Of a stretch of DNA of 64,000 nucleotides, positions 52,614 to 61,237 are shown piece after piece. The notes under the pieces are model-generated. The model ran no database searches. It had not been told where the DNA came from and saw only the letters and a program-made list of their open reading frames with translations. Source of the stretch: Paenibacillus_T sp033239625 (GTDB lineage: Bacteria; Bacillota; Bacilli; Paenibacillales; Paenibacillaceae). The position numbers and the translations under genes were made by a program. The stretch covers positions 1-64,000 of the forward strand of contig NZ_BTCK01000009.1 in NCBI RefSeq assembly GCF_033239625.1. Direction: 5' to 3'. Position 1 is the stretch's first letter; every line of letters begins with the position of its first letter.

Positions 52614-54431
52614 TTGGCAACGTTACTTCGAATACTGAAATACGTAAGACCGAGCGCCTGGCTGGCTGTCGCAACGCTGGCACTCATGTTTCTCGCAACA
52701 CTGATCGATTTGCTCGCGCCGTGGGTGCTGCGCAAAGTGTTCGATGACGGCATAAGCAAGAACGACATGAACATGGTTCTACTGTTAGTATTGGCACTGT
52801 TCGGCTTGCAGTTGGGCAAGAGTTTCGGCAACTTCGTGCAAGGGTACACGCAAGAGTTGATCGGACAGAACGTCGTATTCACGCTTCGGAAGCAGATGTA
52901 CGCCCATTTGCAGCGACTGCCTTTCAAGTATTACGACAAAGCGCAGACCGGTCAGCTGATGTCTCGGATGACTGGCGATATTGAAGCCGTGAAGAACTTC
53001 GTCGGATTCGGCGGGATGATGCTTGTGGCGGGAATGGCTACATTCGTTGGTACGCTGATCTTCATGTGTTCCATGCAATGGCAGGTCACGCTGCTCAGCT
53101 TGAGTCCGATTCCGGTGCTGCTGCTTGTCATGTGGGTGTTCAGCAACAAGGTTGGTCCGGCTTGGGGCAAAATCCGTGAGCAGGCGGGTCGGTTGACGAC
53201 TACGCTGCAAGAGAATATCTCCGGCATTCGCGTCGTGAAAGCCTTCGCTAGCGAAGGCAAGGAGAAGAGCAAGTTCGCTGGACGAAACGAGCAGAACTTC
53301 GAGACGAACATGCAGCGCGCGAAGCTGGAAGCAAACGCTTTCCCGCTGATGGGCTTCTTGGGCGGCATGACGTTCCTTATCATGATCTGGGTCGGGGCTG
53401 TCTATGTTGCAAACGATAAGATGTCGCTCGGTACGTTCATGGCATTCCAATGGTATACGTGGGGAATTATTTGGCCGCTTAACATGTTAGGCTGGCAGAT
53501 CAACATCTTCCAGCAAGCGCTGAAGGCAGCCCCTCGGGTGTTCGAGGTGCTCGATACGAAGTTCGAGATCGAATCGCCCGCAGACGGCGGAATCGATACG
53601 TCCAATATTCGCGGCGCTGTGAAGTTCCAGAACGTCACCTTCGCCTTCGATAAGAAGTCGGATGAAGACCAGACGGGAGACGCTGGCAAGCAAGAAGCGG
53701 CCGCTGCTTCTGAACAGGAGCTATCGAAGCCAGACAGCGCAGTGCTTCATAACATTCAGCTTGATATCAAACAAGGCGAGATTATAGCCGTGCTCGGAGC
53801 TACAGGTTCCGGCAAGAGCAGCCTTATCGCTCTTCTGTCCCGCTTCTATGAGGTAACGGACGGCTCGGTGATGATCGATGGCATAGACGTTAAAGACTAT
53901 GAGCTCGAAGGGCTTCGTCGAAGCATCGGCATCGTGCCGCAAGAGACATTCCTGTTCTCCGCTTCGATCCGTGATAACATTGCGTTCGGTCGTCCAGATG
54001 CAACGCAAGAGCAGATCGAGAATGCGGCTAAGAAGGCGCAAATCCATGAATTTATCGTCAACATGCCTTACGGTTACGATACGTTGATCGGCGAACGCGG
54101 CGTCGGCCTGTCCGGCGGACAACGCCAGCGTGTCGCGCTTGCACGTGCGATTCTGATGGATCCGCCGATTCTTGTACTCGATGAGGCGACGGCAAGCGTG
54201 GATACGGCCACCGAATCTGCGATTCATGAAGGACTGCTTGAAGTCATGAAGGGCCGTACAACATTCATCATTGCTCAGCGTTTATCATCGATTCGCCGTG
54301 CGGACCGCATCATCGTCCTGGACAATGGCAGAATCGTGCAGCAGGGCACGCACCGAGAGTTGAATGAACAAGATGGCTTCTTCCGCAGACTGTTGGAGCG
54401 GCAAGAGATGGCGACAGCGTCAGGTCATTAA
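52614..54431 (+). CDS. ABC exporter half-transporter, first subunit
   Basis: A 605-aa multidrug-type exporter: six membrane segments in the first 310 residues, then an ATPase. Walker A GATGSGKSS (395-403), signature LSGGQ (499-503) and Walker B ILVLDEATASVD are intact. The switch histidine is replaced by glutamine (IIAQRLSSI, Q555). An unusual acidic, Gln/Glu-rich insert of about 25 residues precedes the first ATPase strand region (DKKSDEDQTGDAGKQEAAAA). TTG start with AGGAG 8 nt upstream. It forms a heterodimer with the next gene product; the pair resembles YknUV/YfiBC/BmrCD. It lies behind the leader-terminator region and is probably controlled by it. Confidence 0.9.
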   Translation: MATLLRILKYVRPSAWLAVATLALMFLATLIDLLAPWVLRKVFDDGISKNDMNMVLLLVLALFGLQLGKSFGNFVQGYTQELIGQNVVFTLRKQMYAHLQRLPFKYYDKAQTGQLMSRMTGDIEAVKNFVGFGGMMLVAGMATFVGTLIFMCSMQWQVTLLSLSPIPVLLLVMWVFSNKVGPAWGKIREQAGRLTTTLQENISGIRVVKAFASEGKEKSKFAGRNEQNFETNMQRAKLEANAFPLMGFLGGMTFLIMIWVGAVYVANDKMSLGTFMAFQWYTWGIIWPLNMLGWQINIFQQALKAAPRVFEVLDTKFEIESPADGGIDTSNIRGAVKFQNVTFAFDKKSDEDQTGDAGKQEAAAASEQELSKPDSAVLHNIQLDIKQGEIIAVLGATGSGKSSLIALLSRFYEVTDGSVMIDGIDVKDYELEGLRRSIGIVPQETFLFSASIRDNIAFGRPDATQEQIENAAKKAQIHEFIVNMPYGYDTLIGERGVGLSGGQRQRVALARAILMDPPILVLDEATASVDTATESAIHEGLLEVMKGRTTFIIAQRLSSIRRADRIIVLDNGRIVQQGTHRELNEQDGFFRRLLERQEMATASGH

Positions 54432-54528
54432 TGATGTTAATAATCGAAAAGGCGCGCAGTTGCAGCAATCATCATAATTTCATCATGCTAATGATTAATA
54501 CCAATAACTATATAGAGGGGGAGTACCA

Positions 54529-56358
54529 GTGAGTCAAGTCGAATGGGATTCGGAAGACGAACTGGAGGAAAAGCCGTTTCAGCTCGCATACATGCGCAGG
54601 CTATTCCGCTACGTACTACCGTATCGGCGAACGCTCGGCATCGTCATCTTCATCGTGCTGCTTAACATGGGGCTTAGTCTTGCTGAGCCGCTTATGCTCG
54701 GTTATTTGATCGATTACGGCATCGTTAAGAACGATATGAAGCTCATTACCTGGATCGGCGTTTCGCTGCTTGTATTCCGGTTCATAGGCTGGCTGTTCGG
54801 ATACTTACATACGAAGCTGATCAACTTCACAGGTCAGCGGGTATTGTTCGATCTGCGGCAGCAGTTGTTCAATCACTTACAGACATTGTCCTTCCGATTC
54901 TTCGATGGTCGTCCAGCCGGTAAAATCATGTCGCGGATTACGAACGACACGAATGCGATCGGGGAGCTGGTTAACGGCGGACTGATCACGACCGTTATGG
55001 AGGTTACGCATCTAGTCGGCATCGTCGCGATTCTGTTCTGGATGGATTGGCAGCTTGCGCTGCTGTCCTTCATTACGTTCCCAATGCTGTACTTGATCGT
55101 TAACAAGCTTCGTCCAAAGATTGAAGGCTCGTGGTCAAAGTCTAGACGTACGATGTCCGCGATTAACGGCAATGTGAATGAAACGATTCAAGGCATGCGT
55201 GTCGTGCAAGCATTCTCGCGTCAGCAGGCGAATGACAAGAAATTTAACGAGATTAACACGAACAACAAGTCGGCATTCATGCGCGCTATTCGATTGGAAT
55301 CGACCGTATGGCCGCTCGTTGAGCTGATCGGGATGATCGGCACGTGTATTGTCGTTTGGTTTGGAGCAAAACGTGTAATTGATGGCGCGTTAACGATCGG
55401 TTTCGTGATGGCGTTCATCAACTACTTATGGCGGTTCTGGGGACCGATCAGCGCATTGTCCAAAGTATACAGCCAGCTGCTGTCTGCAATGGCTTCCGCG
55501 GAGCGCTTGTTTGAGATCCTTGATACCGAACCAGAGGTGAAAAATGCGGCGAATGCGAAGGAGCTTCCTCCGATTCGCGGCGAGGTCGAGTTCAAGGATG
55601 TCGCGTTCCAGTATGGGCCGGATAAACCGGAAGTGCTTCACGGGATAAACCTGAAGGTGAAGCCAGGTCAGCGCATCGCCATCGTCGGTCCGACAGGAGC
55701 CGGCAAAAGTACGATCGTCAACTTGCTCATGCGGTTCTATGATGCGACAGGCGGTCAAGTGAAGATTGACGGTCACGATGTGAAAGACGTTACGCTCGAA
55801 TCGCTGCGCAGCCAGATGGGAATCGTGCTGCAGGACTCGTTCATTTTCTCCGGAACCATTGAAGAGAACTTGCGCTACGGCAATGAGGATGCAACGGATG
55901 AGCAGCTGCTCGAAGCGGCGAAGAGCGTACGGATCGATCAATTCGTGAGCAAATTCCCTGATGGATATGAGACGCAGGTGGAAGAACGCGGCAGCAAGCT
56001 GTCCGTCGGACAACGCCAGCTGCTTGCATTCGGACGCGTCTTGCTGAGCGATCCGCGCATCCTTATTCTCGATGAAGCGACGTCGAGCGTCGATACGGAG
56101 ACGGAACAGCACATTCAAGCCGCATTGGCTCGGGTTCTGGAAGGCCGGACGGCGTTCATTATTGCGCACCGGCTATCGACGATTCGCGATGCGGATCTGA
56201 TCGTCGTCGTACGAGACGGAAGCATTACAGAACTCGGCACGCATGACGAATTGATGAAGACGAGCGGCTTGTACGCGAATCTGGTCCAATCGCAGGTGCT
56301 CATGCAGCAATCGTTCAACGAAGTGTTGAACGAGAAATCGGAGCAACAGGTTGGGTAG
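54529..56358 (+). CDS. ABC exporter half-transporter, second subunit
   Basis: A 609-aa partner of the preceding exporter subunit. An acidic N-terminal tail (EWDSEDELEEKP) precedes six membrane segments. The ATPase has Walker A GPTGAGKST (387-394), Walker B ILILDEATSSVD and an intact switch histidine (H547, IIAHRLSTI). The signature is LSVGQ (491-495) instead of LSGGQ. With the Q555 change in the partner, both deviations fall in the same composite nucleotide site, leaving one normal site. GTG start with GGGGGAG about 6 nt upstream. A strong terminator follows. Confidence 0.9.
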   Translation: MSQVEWDSEDELEEKPFQLAYMRRLFRYVLPYRRTLGIVIFIVLLNMGLSLAEPLMLGYLIDYGIVKNDMKLITWIGVSLLVFRFIGWLFGYLHTKLINFTGQRVLFDLRQQLFNHLQTLSFRFFDGRPAGKIMSRITNDTNAIGELVNGGLITTVMEVTHLVGIVAILFWMDWQLALLSFITFPMLYLIVNKLRPKIEGSWSKSRRTMSAINGNVNETIQGMRVVQAFSRQQANDKKFNEINTNNKSAFMRAIRLESTVWPLVELIGMIGTCIVVWFGAKRVIDGALTIGFVMAFINYLWRFWGPISALSKVYSQLLSAMASAERLFEILDTEPEVKNAANAKELPPIRGEVEFKDVAFQYGPDKPEVLHGINLKVKPGQRIAIVGPTGAGKSTIVNLLMRFYDATGGQVKIDGHDVKDVTLESLRSQMGIVLQDSFIFSGTIEENLRYGNEDATDEQLLEAAKSVRIDQFVSKFPDGYETQVEERGSKLSVGQRQLLAFGRVLLSDPRILILDEATSSVDTETEQHIQAALARVLEGRTAFIIAHRLSTIRDADLIVVVRDGSITELGTHDELMKTSGLYANLVQSQVLMQQSFNEVLNEKSEQQVG

Positions 56359-56367
56359 TTGAAACTG

Positions 56368-56407
56368 AAGCGGATTACGGACTTTTTCCGTAATCTGCTT
56401 TTTTTAT
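56368..56407 (+). terminator. Intrinsic terminator after the exporter
   Basis: AAGCGGATTACGG and CCGTAATCTGCTT form a 13-bp stem (one mismatch) around a T-rich loop, followed by TTTTTTT. Confidence 0.93.
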
Positions 56408-56502
56408 TTCGATGCAACCATTTGTAAGGGTAAAACGTCTGTTGTGGTGTGAATGAGACATAATTCAGATTAAAGTTTACATAAGAGGAGTGGAGCTTTC
56501 GG

Positions 56503-57894
56503 ATGAAGCAGAAGTTGAACAAGGTGATGCCGCTATGGTCCAAGTTGTTCGTGGGTGCGACTGCGACAGCTCTTCTATTGTTCGGAGCATTGCCGGAATC
56601 CAATACGCAGTTCGTATTGGCTGATCAGCCTGTCGTATCGGAGAATTGGGGCACTTATGAACTCAACGCGCCGTTCAAGACGCCGCAATGGTCGCTGCCG
56701 ATCAGCAACTGGAACTCCTCGTATAATGGAATTGAACCGCATGCTGCCATTGCAGAAGATGGACGCGTAATCGCCATAGATAGTAAAGGACATATCGTTG
56801 CAATCGATGCTGTCACAGGCAAGCAGCTCTGGGCGAACGGCAATAGCTGGCGGCCGCTGCTGACCTATACGCAGGGAACAGTATATGGCACGTTAAGCGA
56901 TGGACGAATTGCAGCAGTATCCGCCGCTGCTGGCAAGGTAAAATGGACGACTTCCATGAAGGTGAATGGCGTTCAATCGATCGAACGAATCGGGGATGCG
57001 ATCTACGTCACAGCTGGCATGAAGCTGTATGCATTCAACGCAGCGACTGGTGCACTGAACTGGAAGACGGTTGAGACAGGGGCTGAATACTCGGCGGGAT
57101 TCGAAGGCTTGCAGCTTGTTGATGGCGTTATCATCCGTACTTATCTCGTTCAGGGAGCGTTGTCTTCCACTCAGATTAATGCATACGATGCGAAGTCAGG
57201 CAAGCTGTTGTGGAAACGATTCAAAGCACAGGAACCGATCGCGGTGCGAGGCGGTCTGCTCTACTCCGTGCAGGACAGCTATAACATGGGCGATTACGAT
57301 CTGACGGACGATGGCCAGATTCGTGAATCGCTTATCATGAACGCGATCAATGCTCGTACCGGCGAAGTGAAGGGGACGCGCACCTATAGCTGGACGAGGA
57401 AGTTCGACCCGACGCAGTCCACACAATATGGCGTGACTGGTGCTCCAATGCTGGATGGCGATAAGCTCTACATTTTCCAAGGGGAGAAGCTCGCGCTCTA
57501 CGACTTCAGTCAATATAAGCCGAATGCGGCGCCGCTTCAGACGTGGGGGCAGTTGATGAAGGATGCTTATCCGATGTATGCGGTGCACGGTGAAAGGATG
57601 CTGTACCGCAACTATATGACGGGTACGCTTGCTGCGATGAAGCTGGCGAATGGTCAGGTCATTGGCTGGCAGACGGACAATCCGGCTGTGCAGACCGATA
57701 TTTATGGCAATGGCGTGTACATCGGCCAATCGGACGGCGTCTTCCACGCCTACGATTATGCAACGACGAAGCCGCTGTTCTCGGTGAAGACGAACTCCCG
57801 CTATTTCGGTCCGACGCTGAAGACGAACGGCATGATCATTGTGCAAAGCAAAGGAATGCTGCAGGCGGTGAAGCTGCCGGCGGCGTTGAAGTAA
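56503..57894 (+). CDS. Secreted PQQ-like beta-propeller protein
   Basis: A 463-aa exported protein. The signal peptide (basic MKQKLNKVMPLWSK, then VGATATALLLFGALP) ends near residue 40. The rest is a row of propeller blades with the Trp-docking type repeat: AIDAVTGKQLWANG, AVSAAAGKVKWTTS, AFNAATGALNWKTV, AYDAKSGKLLWKRF, AINARTGEVKGTR. It has no enzymatic residues of a quinoprotein dehydrogenase, so it is probably a binding or assembly protein on the cell surface. The regular blade count is about seven to eight. A terminator follows. Confidence 0.85.
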   Translation: MKQKLNKVMPLWSKLFVGATATALLLFGALPESNTQFVLADQPVVSENWGTYELNAPFKTPQWSLPISNWNSSYNGIEPHAAIAEDGRVIAIDSKGHIVAIDAVTGKQLWANGNSWRPLLTYTQGTVYGTLSDGRIAAVSAAAGKVKWTTSMKVNGVQSIERIGDAIYVTAGMKLYAFNAATGALNWKTVETGAEYSAGFEGLQLVDGVIIRTYLVQGALSSTQINAYDAKSGKLLWKRFKAQEPIAVRGGLLYSVQDSYNMGDYDLTDDGQIRESLIMNAINARTGEVKGTRTYSWTRKFDPTQSTQYGVTGAPMLDGDKLYIFQGEKLALYDFSQYKPNAAPLQTWGQLMKDAYPMYAVHGERMLYRNYMTGTLAAMKLANGQVIGWQTDNPAVQTDIYGNGVYIGQSDGVFHAYDYATTKPLFSVKTNSRYFGPTLKTNGMIIVQSKGMLQAVKLPAALK

Positions 57895-57918
57895 ATGTAA
57901 GGTTAGGATTGTTGGAGA

Positions 57919-57946
57919 GACAGTGCCTTCGGGTGCTGTCTTTTTT
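57919..57946 (+). terminator. Intrinsic terminator
   Basis: GACAGTGCC and GGTGCTGTC pair with a stable TTCG loop, followed by TTTTTT. Confidence 0.88.
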
Positions 57947-58059
57947 GTCGTAGAGTGAGAAGATAGGTTTCAATTGACCTTCCAGTTATGAGAAAACAAG
58001 TCATCTTTCATGGGACACGACATAGGTTAAAGTGTACTTGCTGTGTGGGGAGGGTCGTC

Positions 58060-58368
58060 GTGAGATGGCAAATACTTCTGGTTGGTGTGATATTGCTTGT
58101 ACTGATGTGGACAAACCCGAATCGTATCGATTTCGAGAATTGGGTACTCAAGAAAGAAGTTGAAAATTTTCAGAGAAAAACGCCTTTGGAGCCCGTATAT
58201 CATCGAAGTAAAAACTATCTGTTGTTCTCCATACATGAGCTTTCAGTGCTTAGACAAAAGAGTGATTTTATGAGCGAGTACAACTCCTATGGGGGTGTAG
58301 GCATACTTGGCATGATATTTCCAACTGGAATGCCTGGTATGGATGGTAAGCAGTCCCCTGTATTTTAA
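58060..58368 (+). CDS. DUF4359-type small membrane protein
   Basis: A 102-aa protein with one N-terminal membrane helix (WQILLVGVILLVLMWTNP) followed by a short outer domain. The TNPNRIDFENWV and KNYLLFSIHEL segments match the DUF4359 family of Bacilli, whose function is unknown. The GTG at 58060 has GGGGAGGG 5 nt upstream; an ATG at 57988 opens the same frame with 24 unlikely residues. It is more A/T-rich than the genes before it. Its end lies 36 bp before the SDR gene. Confidence 0.65.
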   Translation: MRWQILLVGVILLVLMWTNPNRIDFENWVLKKEVENFQRKTPLEPVYHRSKNYLLFSIHELSVLRQKSDFMSEYNSYGGVGILGMIFPTGMPGMDGKQSPVF

Positions 58369-58404
58369 TTCGTCTAATAACCTTCCACAAAGGAGAATAG
58401 CCGA

Positions 58405-59259
58405 ATGGGACCTTTTGCAAAAGATTTGCTCAAGGATAAAGTCGTTCTTGTAACAGGAGGCGCGACCGGGCTCGGGCGTGCGATGGGAGAGATGTTCCTT
58501 GAGCTGGGGGCGCATCTTGCCATTGCCAGCCGCCGAGAAGACGTGCTGAAACAAGCAGCCGATGAGATGGGCACGGAAGATAACCCCGTATTCTATCATC
58601 GCTGTGATGTTCGGGATCCTGTGCAAATCCAGGAGCTTGTCGATGCGGTGGAGCAGCGTTTCGGGCATATCGACGTACTTGTCAACAATGCGGCGGGTAA
58701 TTTCATCAGCCCGACTGAACGACTTTCACCTCGGGCCGTCGACGCGGTGCTCAACATCGTGCTGCATGGTACGTTCTATTCGACGCTGGAAGTCGGCAAA
58801 AGGTGGATCAAGCAAGGACGTGGCGGCACCATGCTTAACATTGTGACGACATATGCGTCCAGCGGATCGGCGTTCGTCGTGCCGTCTGCAGCAGCCAAGG
58901 CAGGCGTATTGGCTCTAACGCGTTCGCTTGCAGTGGAATGGGCCCGCCACGACATCCGCCAGGTCGCCATCGCGCCGGGCCCTTTTCCTACAGAAGGCGC
59001 TTGGTCCAGGCTTTCTCCGACTCCGGAGCTGGAGGAGAAGATGATAAACCGCATTCCGCTAAGGCGGGTGGGCAACAAGGAGGAACTTGCCCATCTGGCT
59101 GCTTATCTGATCTCCGATTACGCCGCTTACATGAATGGAGAAGTCGTCACCATTGACGGTGGCGAGTGGCTGCTGGGCGCGGGCCAGTTTAACGACTTGC
59201 TCGAGGTCACCGAGCAGCAGTGGGATCAGCTTGCCGAGTTGACGCGGCAAGGCAAATAG
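58405..59259 (+). CDS. SDR oxidoreductase of the 2,4-dienoyl-CoA reductase type
   Basis: A 284-aa NADPH-dependent short-chain dehydrogenase. The cofactor motif is VTGGATGLGRAM; NNAAGNFISP is the signature of dienoyl-CoA reductases (YkuF/DECR). The usual Tyr-x3-Lys pair is replaced by Ser-x3-Lys (VVPSAAAKAG), which is normal for this subgroup, where another tyrosine serves. It would reduce 2,4-dienoyl-CoA in the oxidation of unsaturated fatty acids. GGAG lies 10 nt before the ATG. The gene is more G/C-rich than its neighbours on either side. Confidence 0.88.
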   Translation: MGPFAKDLLKDKVVLVTGGATGLGRAMGEMFLELGAHLAIASRREDVLKQAADEMGTEDNPVFYHRCDVRDPVQIQELVDAVEQRFGHIDVLVNNAAGNFISPTERLSPRAVDAVLNIVLHGTFYSTLEVGKRWIKQGRGGTMLNIVTTYASSGSAFVVPSAAAKAGVLALTRSLAVEWARHDIRQVAIAPGPFPTEGAWSRLSPTPELEEKMINRIPLRRVGNKEELAHLAAYLISDYAAYMNGEVVTIDGGEWLLGAGQFNDLLEVTEQQWDQLAELTRQGK

Positions 59260-59267
59260 AGAGAAGG

Positions 59268-59447
59268 ATTACCCCACTTGAACCTGAGGAATGGGAACTA
59301 CTAACGCCAATGTGGTGGGCTTGGCTCATTGAAAATGCTTGTCAAGATCTAGCGAAAGGTGTTCTCATTGACAACCATGGATGGGTTATTAAGCATCTGC
59401 TGAGACGCTCCCCGCTTATGGGACCAGATTCAGCTGAATTCAGATAG
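59268..59447 (+). pseudogene. Possible gene fragment after the SDR gene
   Basis: An open frame of about 60 codons reads ITPLEPEEWELLTPMWWAWL and on to LLRRSPLMGPDSAEF. The first ATG is at 59310 and has no ribosome site; in-frame extension upstream runs into the SDR gene. The Trp-rich composition and even codon use suggest a remnant of a longer coding sequence rather than chance. I do not recognise the parent family. Confidence 0.3.
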
Positions 59448-59552
59448 GCAGTTACTCAGTGGTCACTAGCAAACAGATATTCTAGTGCAACATTATTAAG
59501 AATGTAACGTCTAATAGGTGCAACCATATTCTGGGAAAACGAGGGGAAAGAC

Positions 59553-59828
59553 ATGTCGCAGAAGCATGGCTTTATGCTTGTAATAATGGTATGGCTTACA
59601 TTCTTGACAATCTGGGCTGTGAATAAAGTTGTAAGTACTGATGATGAGTTTGTAACTGTTAATGGGATCCCTATTCAACCAACGCCGCAGCCGTTTGCCA
59701 CCGTGCAAGTTGATAAAGATACAGTGTGGATTATTGAAAACAACAGTGACATGATCAAAATTATCAAACATGATGCGGATGGTTATCATTTGATCCAAGA
59801 AAGAATGTCTTTTGAAAATAATGACTAA
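59553..59828 (+). CDS. Hypothetical small membrane protein, 91 aa
   Basis: An A/T-rich gene with AGGGGAAAG about 5 nt before ATG. The product has one N-terminal helix (FMLVIMVWLTFLTIWAVNKV) and an outer part of about 65 residues with beta-type strands (TVWIIENNSDMIKIIKHDADG). No family is recognised. It precedes a lipoprotein gene by 50 bp and may be expressed with it. Confidence 0.6.
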   Translation: MSQKHGFMLVIMVWLTFLTIWAVNKVVSTDDEFVTVNGIPIQPTPQPFATVQVDKDTVWIIENNSDMIKIIKHDADGYHLIQERMSFENND

Positions 59829-59878
59829 CCATTGTTCATCTAAGGTCAGGACTAAATGAAATAGGGGCTGTATGCGGA

Positions 59879-60421
59879 ATGCAAAAATCAATGATTGGAT
59901 TATCAATCCTATGTATGCTGGTATTTCTAGTCGTTGGTTGTGGTGAGGGGAAGGAATCAAGTAGTAGTACAGAGAGTACTGTGAATTCTGATTTTACTGG
60001 ATACGTGACGAAGATTGAAAAGCAAAGAGCTCTAATCGTTACGCCAATAAGCAGACAAATAAATGAATCGAATAAAGAGTTCTATGATGCAATATGGGTA
60101 TCGAATATGCCCCCTAATATTAAGATAGGTCAACATGTCGAAGTTTGGTTTAATGGCGGTATAGAGACATCTTATCCAGGTCAAGGAATGGCAACAAAGG
60201 TGACAATGTCTGAAATCCGCAAACCTGCAACGGCAACACTTACACAAGATGAAGTCATACGTAAAGCCCTTCTGGATCAGAAGATTGCGAATATTAACAT
60301 CCTCGTTATCAAAGAAGTGACATATGATGAACAAACAACGATGTGGACGATTCGGTACAAGAACGCAGCTTTTACGGATGACGAGCTGGAAGAGTATAGG
60401 GTACAAATACCCGATCAATAA
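59879..60421 (+). CDS. DUF3221-type lipoprotein
   Basis: A 180-aa lipoprotein. The signal peptide ends in the lipobox LVVGC, followed by a Ser/Glu-rich linker. The body FTGYVTKIEKQRALIVTP and IKIGQHVEVWFNGGIETSYPGQ fits DUF3221 (YobA-like), a small OB-type domain of unknown function on the outer membrane face. The last third is a separate segment with PEPSY-like strands (VIRKALLDQKIANINILVIKE). Codon use is A/T-rich like its neighbours. Confidence 0.8.
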   Translation: MQKSMIGLSILCMLVFLVVGCGEGKESSSSTESTVNSDFTGYVTKIEKQRALIVTPISRQINESNKEFYDAIWVSNMPPNIKIGQHVEVWFNGGIETSYPGQGMATKVTMSEIRKPATATLTQDEVIRKALLDQKIANINILVIKEVTYDEQTTMWTIRYKNAAFTDDELEEYRVQIPDQ

Positions 60422-60438
60422 TGACCTTGAAAAAGAGG

Positions 60439-60482
60439 CGGTCTGTGCTCGGTGAGACATCATCGTTTAGGCAGGCCGTTTT
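60439..60482 (+). terminator. Possible terminator after the lipoprotein gene
   Basis: CGGTCTG and CAGGCCG pair (one G-T) around a 26-nt loop, followed by TTTTCG. Confidence 0.5.
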
Positions 60483-60535
60483 CGTGTAATTAACGTGTAG
60501 ATACAAACGTCAAATGGTCTTAAAGGAGGAGGGAA

Positions 60536-61147
60536 ATGGGTTCAAGAGTGATGCACTATGCTATTACCAGTGAGATCAACAAGCTCAAAAATTGCAGCAA
60601 TCAATTTAGACTACATTTGGGTGGTCAAGCGCCAGATTTAACTCATCCAATCAATACTTCAAAATCATACACACATCTAGTCGAAATAATAAGTTCGGGA
60701 AAACGCAGAGTCAATTACAAGCGATTTATTCATGATTACAAGCATGGTTTTCATGATGAATTCTATATTGGATATTTAAGTCATTTAGTAGCCGATTATA
60801 TTTGGTACGAGACGATGTATTACGAATACATAAAACCCCTTCCTGAGAATGAGAGACAAGCTGCTGTAGAGAAAGGCTATCGAGATTTCAAGAAGTTAAA
60901 CAAGATTTTATTGCAGCGATTTAAATTAACTCCCTTAATCAACACCTCTCATACGGATGACGTATCCATTAAAGGACTATATAGTGGATTCATTCCTGAA
61001 TTAGTAAGTCAACTAAATAACGATTTGATAGAGGAAGAGCGAGCGCAAGAGGAATCCGAATCATTGGAACTATATAGTTTAGACAGAATCACAGCGTACA
61101 TAGACATCTCAGTAAAGGAAACAACAGTATTATTGAACACTTTGTAG
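60536..61147 (+). CDS. Zinc-dependent phospholipase C-like protein
   Basis: A 203-aa cytosolic protein. MGSRVMHYAITSEINK, LHLGGQAPDLTH and EFYIGYLSHLVADYIW follow the layout of the zinc-dependent phospholipase C / S1-P1 nuclease-like fold, where N-terminal and internal histidines and aspartates bind zinc. No signal peptide is present, unlike secreted phospholipases, so the substrate is open. Strongly A/T-biased codons. AAGGAGGAGG lies about 4 nt before ATG. A perfect terminator follows. Confidence 0.6.
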   Translation: MGSRVMHYAITSEINKLKNCSNQFRLHLGGQAPDLTHPINTSKSYTHLVEIISSGKRRVNYKRFIHDYKHGFHDEFYIGYLSHLVADYIWYETMYYEYIKPLPENERQAAVEKGYRDFKKLNKILLQRFKLTPLINTSHTDDVSIKGLYSGFIPELVSQLNNDLIEEERAQEESESLELYSLDRITAYIDISVKETTVLLNTL

Positions 61148-61175
61148 TAGTCGCAAATTTAGTCAAAGGAGTTAA

Positions 61176-61223
61176 AAAGCGGCCTGCTCATCGGTGACGG
61201 TTCACCGATGAGCAGGCCGCTTT
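61176..61223. terminator. Perfect 22-bp bidirectional terminator
   Basis: Arms 61176-61197 and 61202-61223 are exact reverse complements around CGGT, beginning AAAGCGGCC and ending GGCCGCTTT. It serves the converging genes on both sides. Confidence 0.92.
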
Positions 61224-61237
61224 CGCATTTAACGACA

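Noticed and set aside
58405..59259. SDR with a broken active site (no Tyr-x3-Lys)
   Set aside because: Ser at that position is normal for the dienoyl-CoA reductase subgroup, which the NNAAGNF signature supports.
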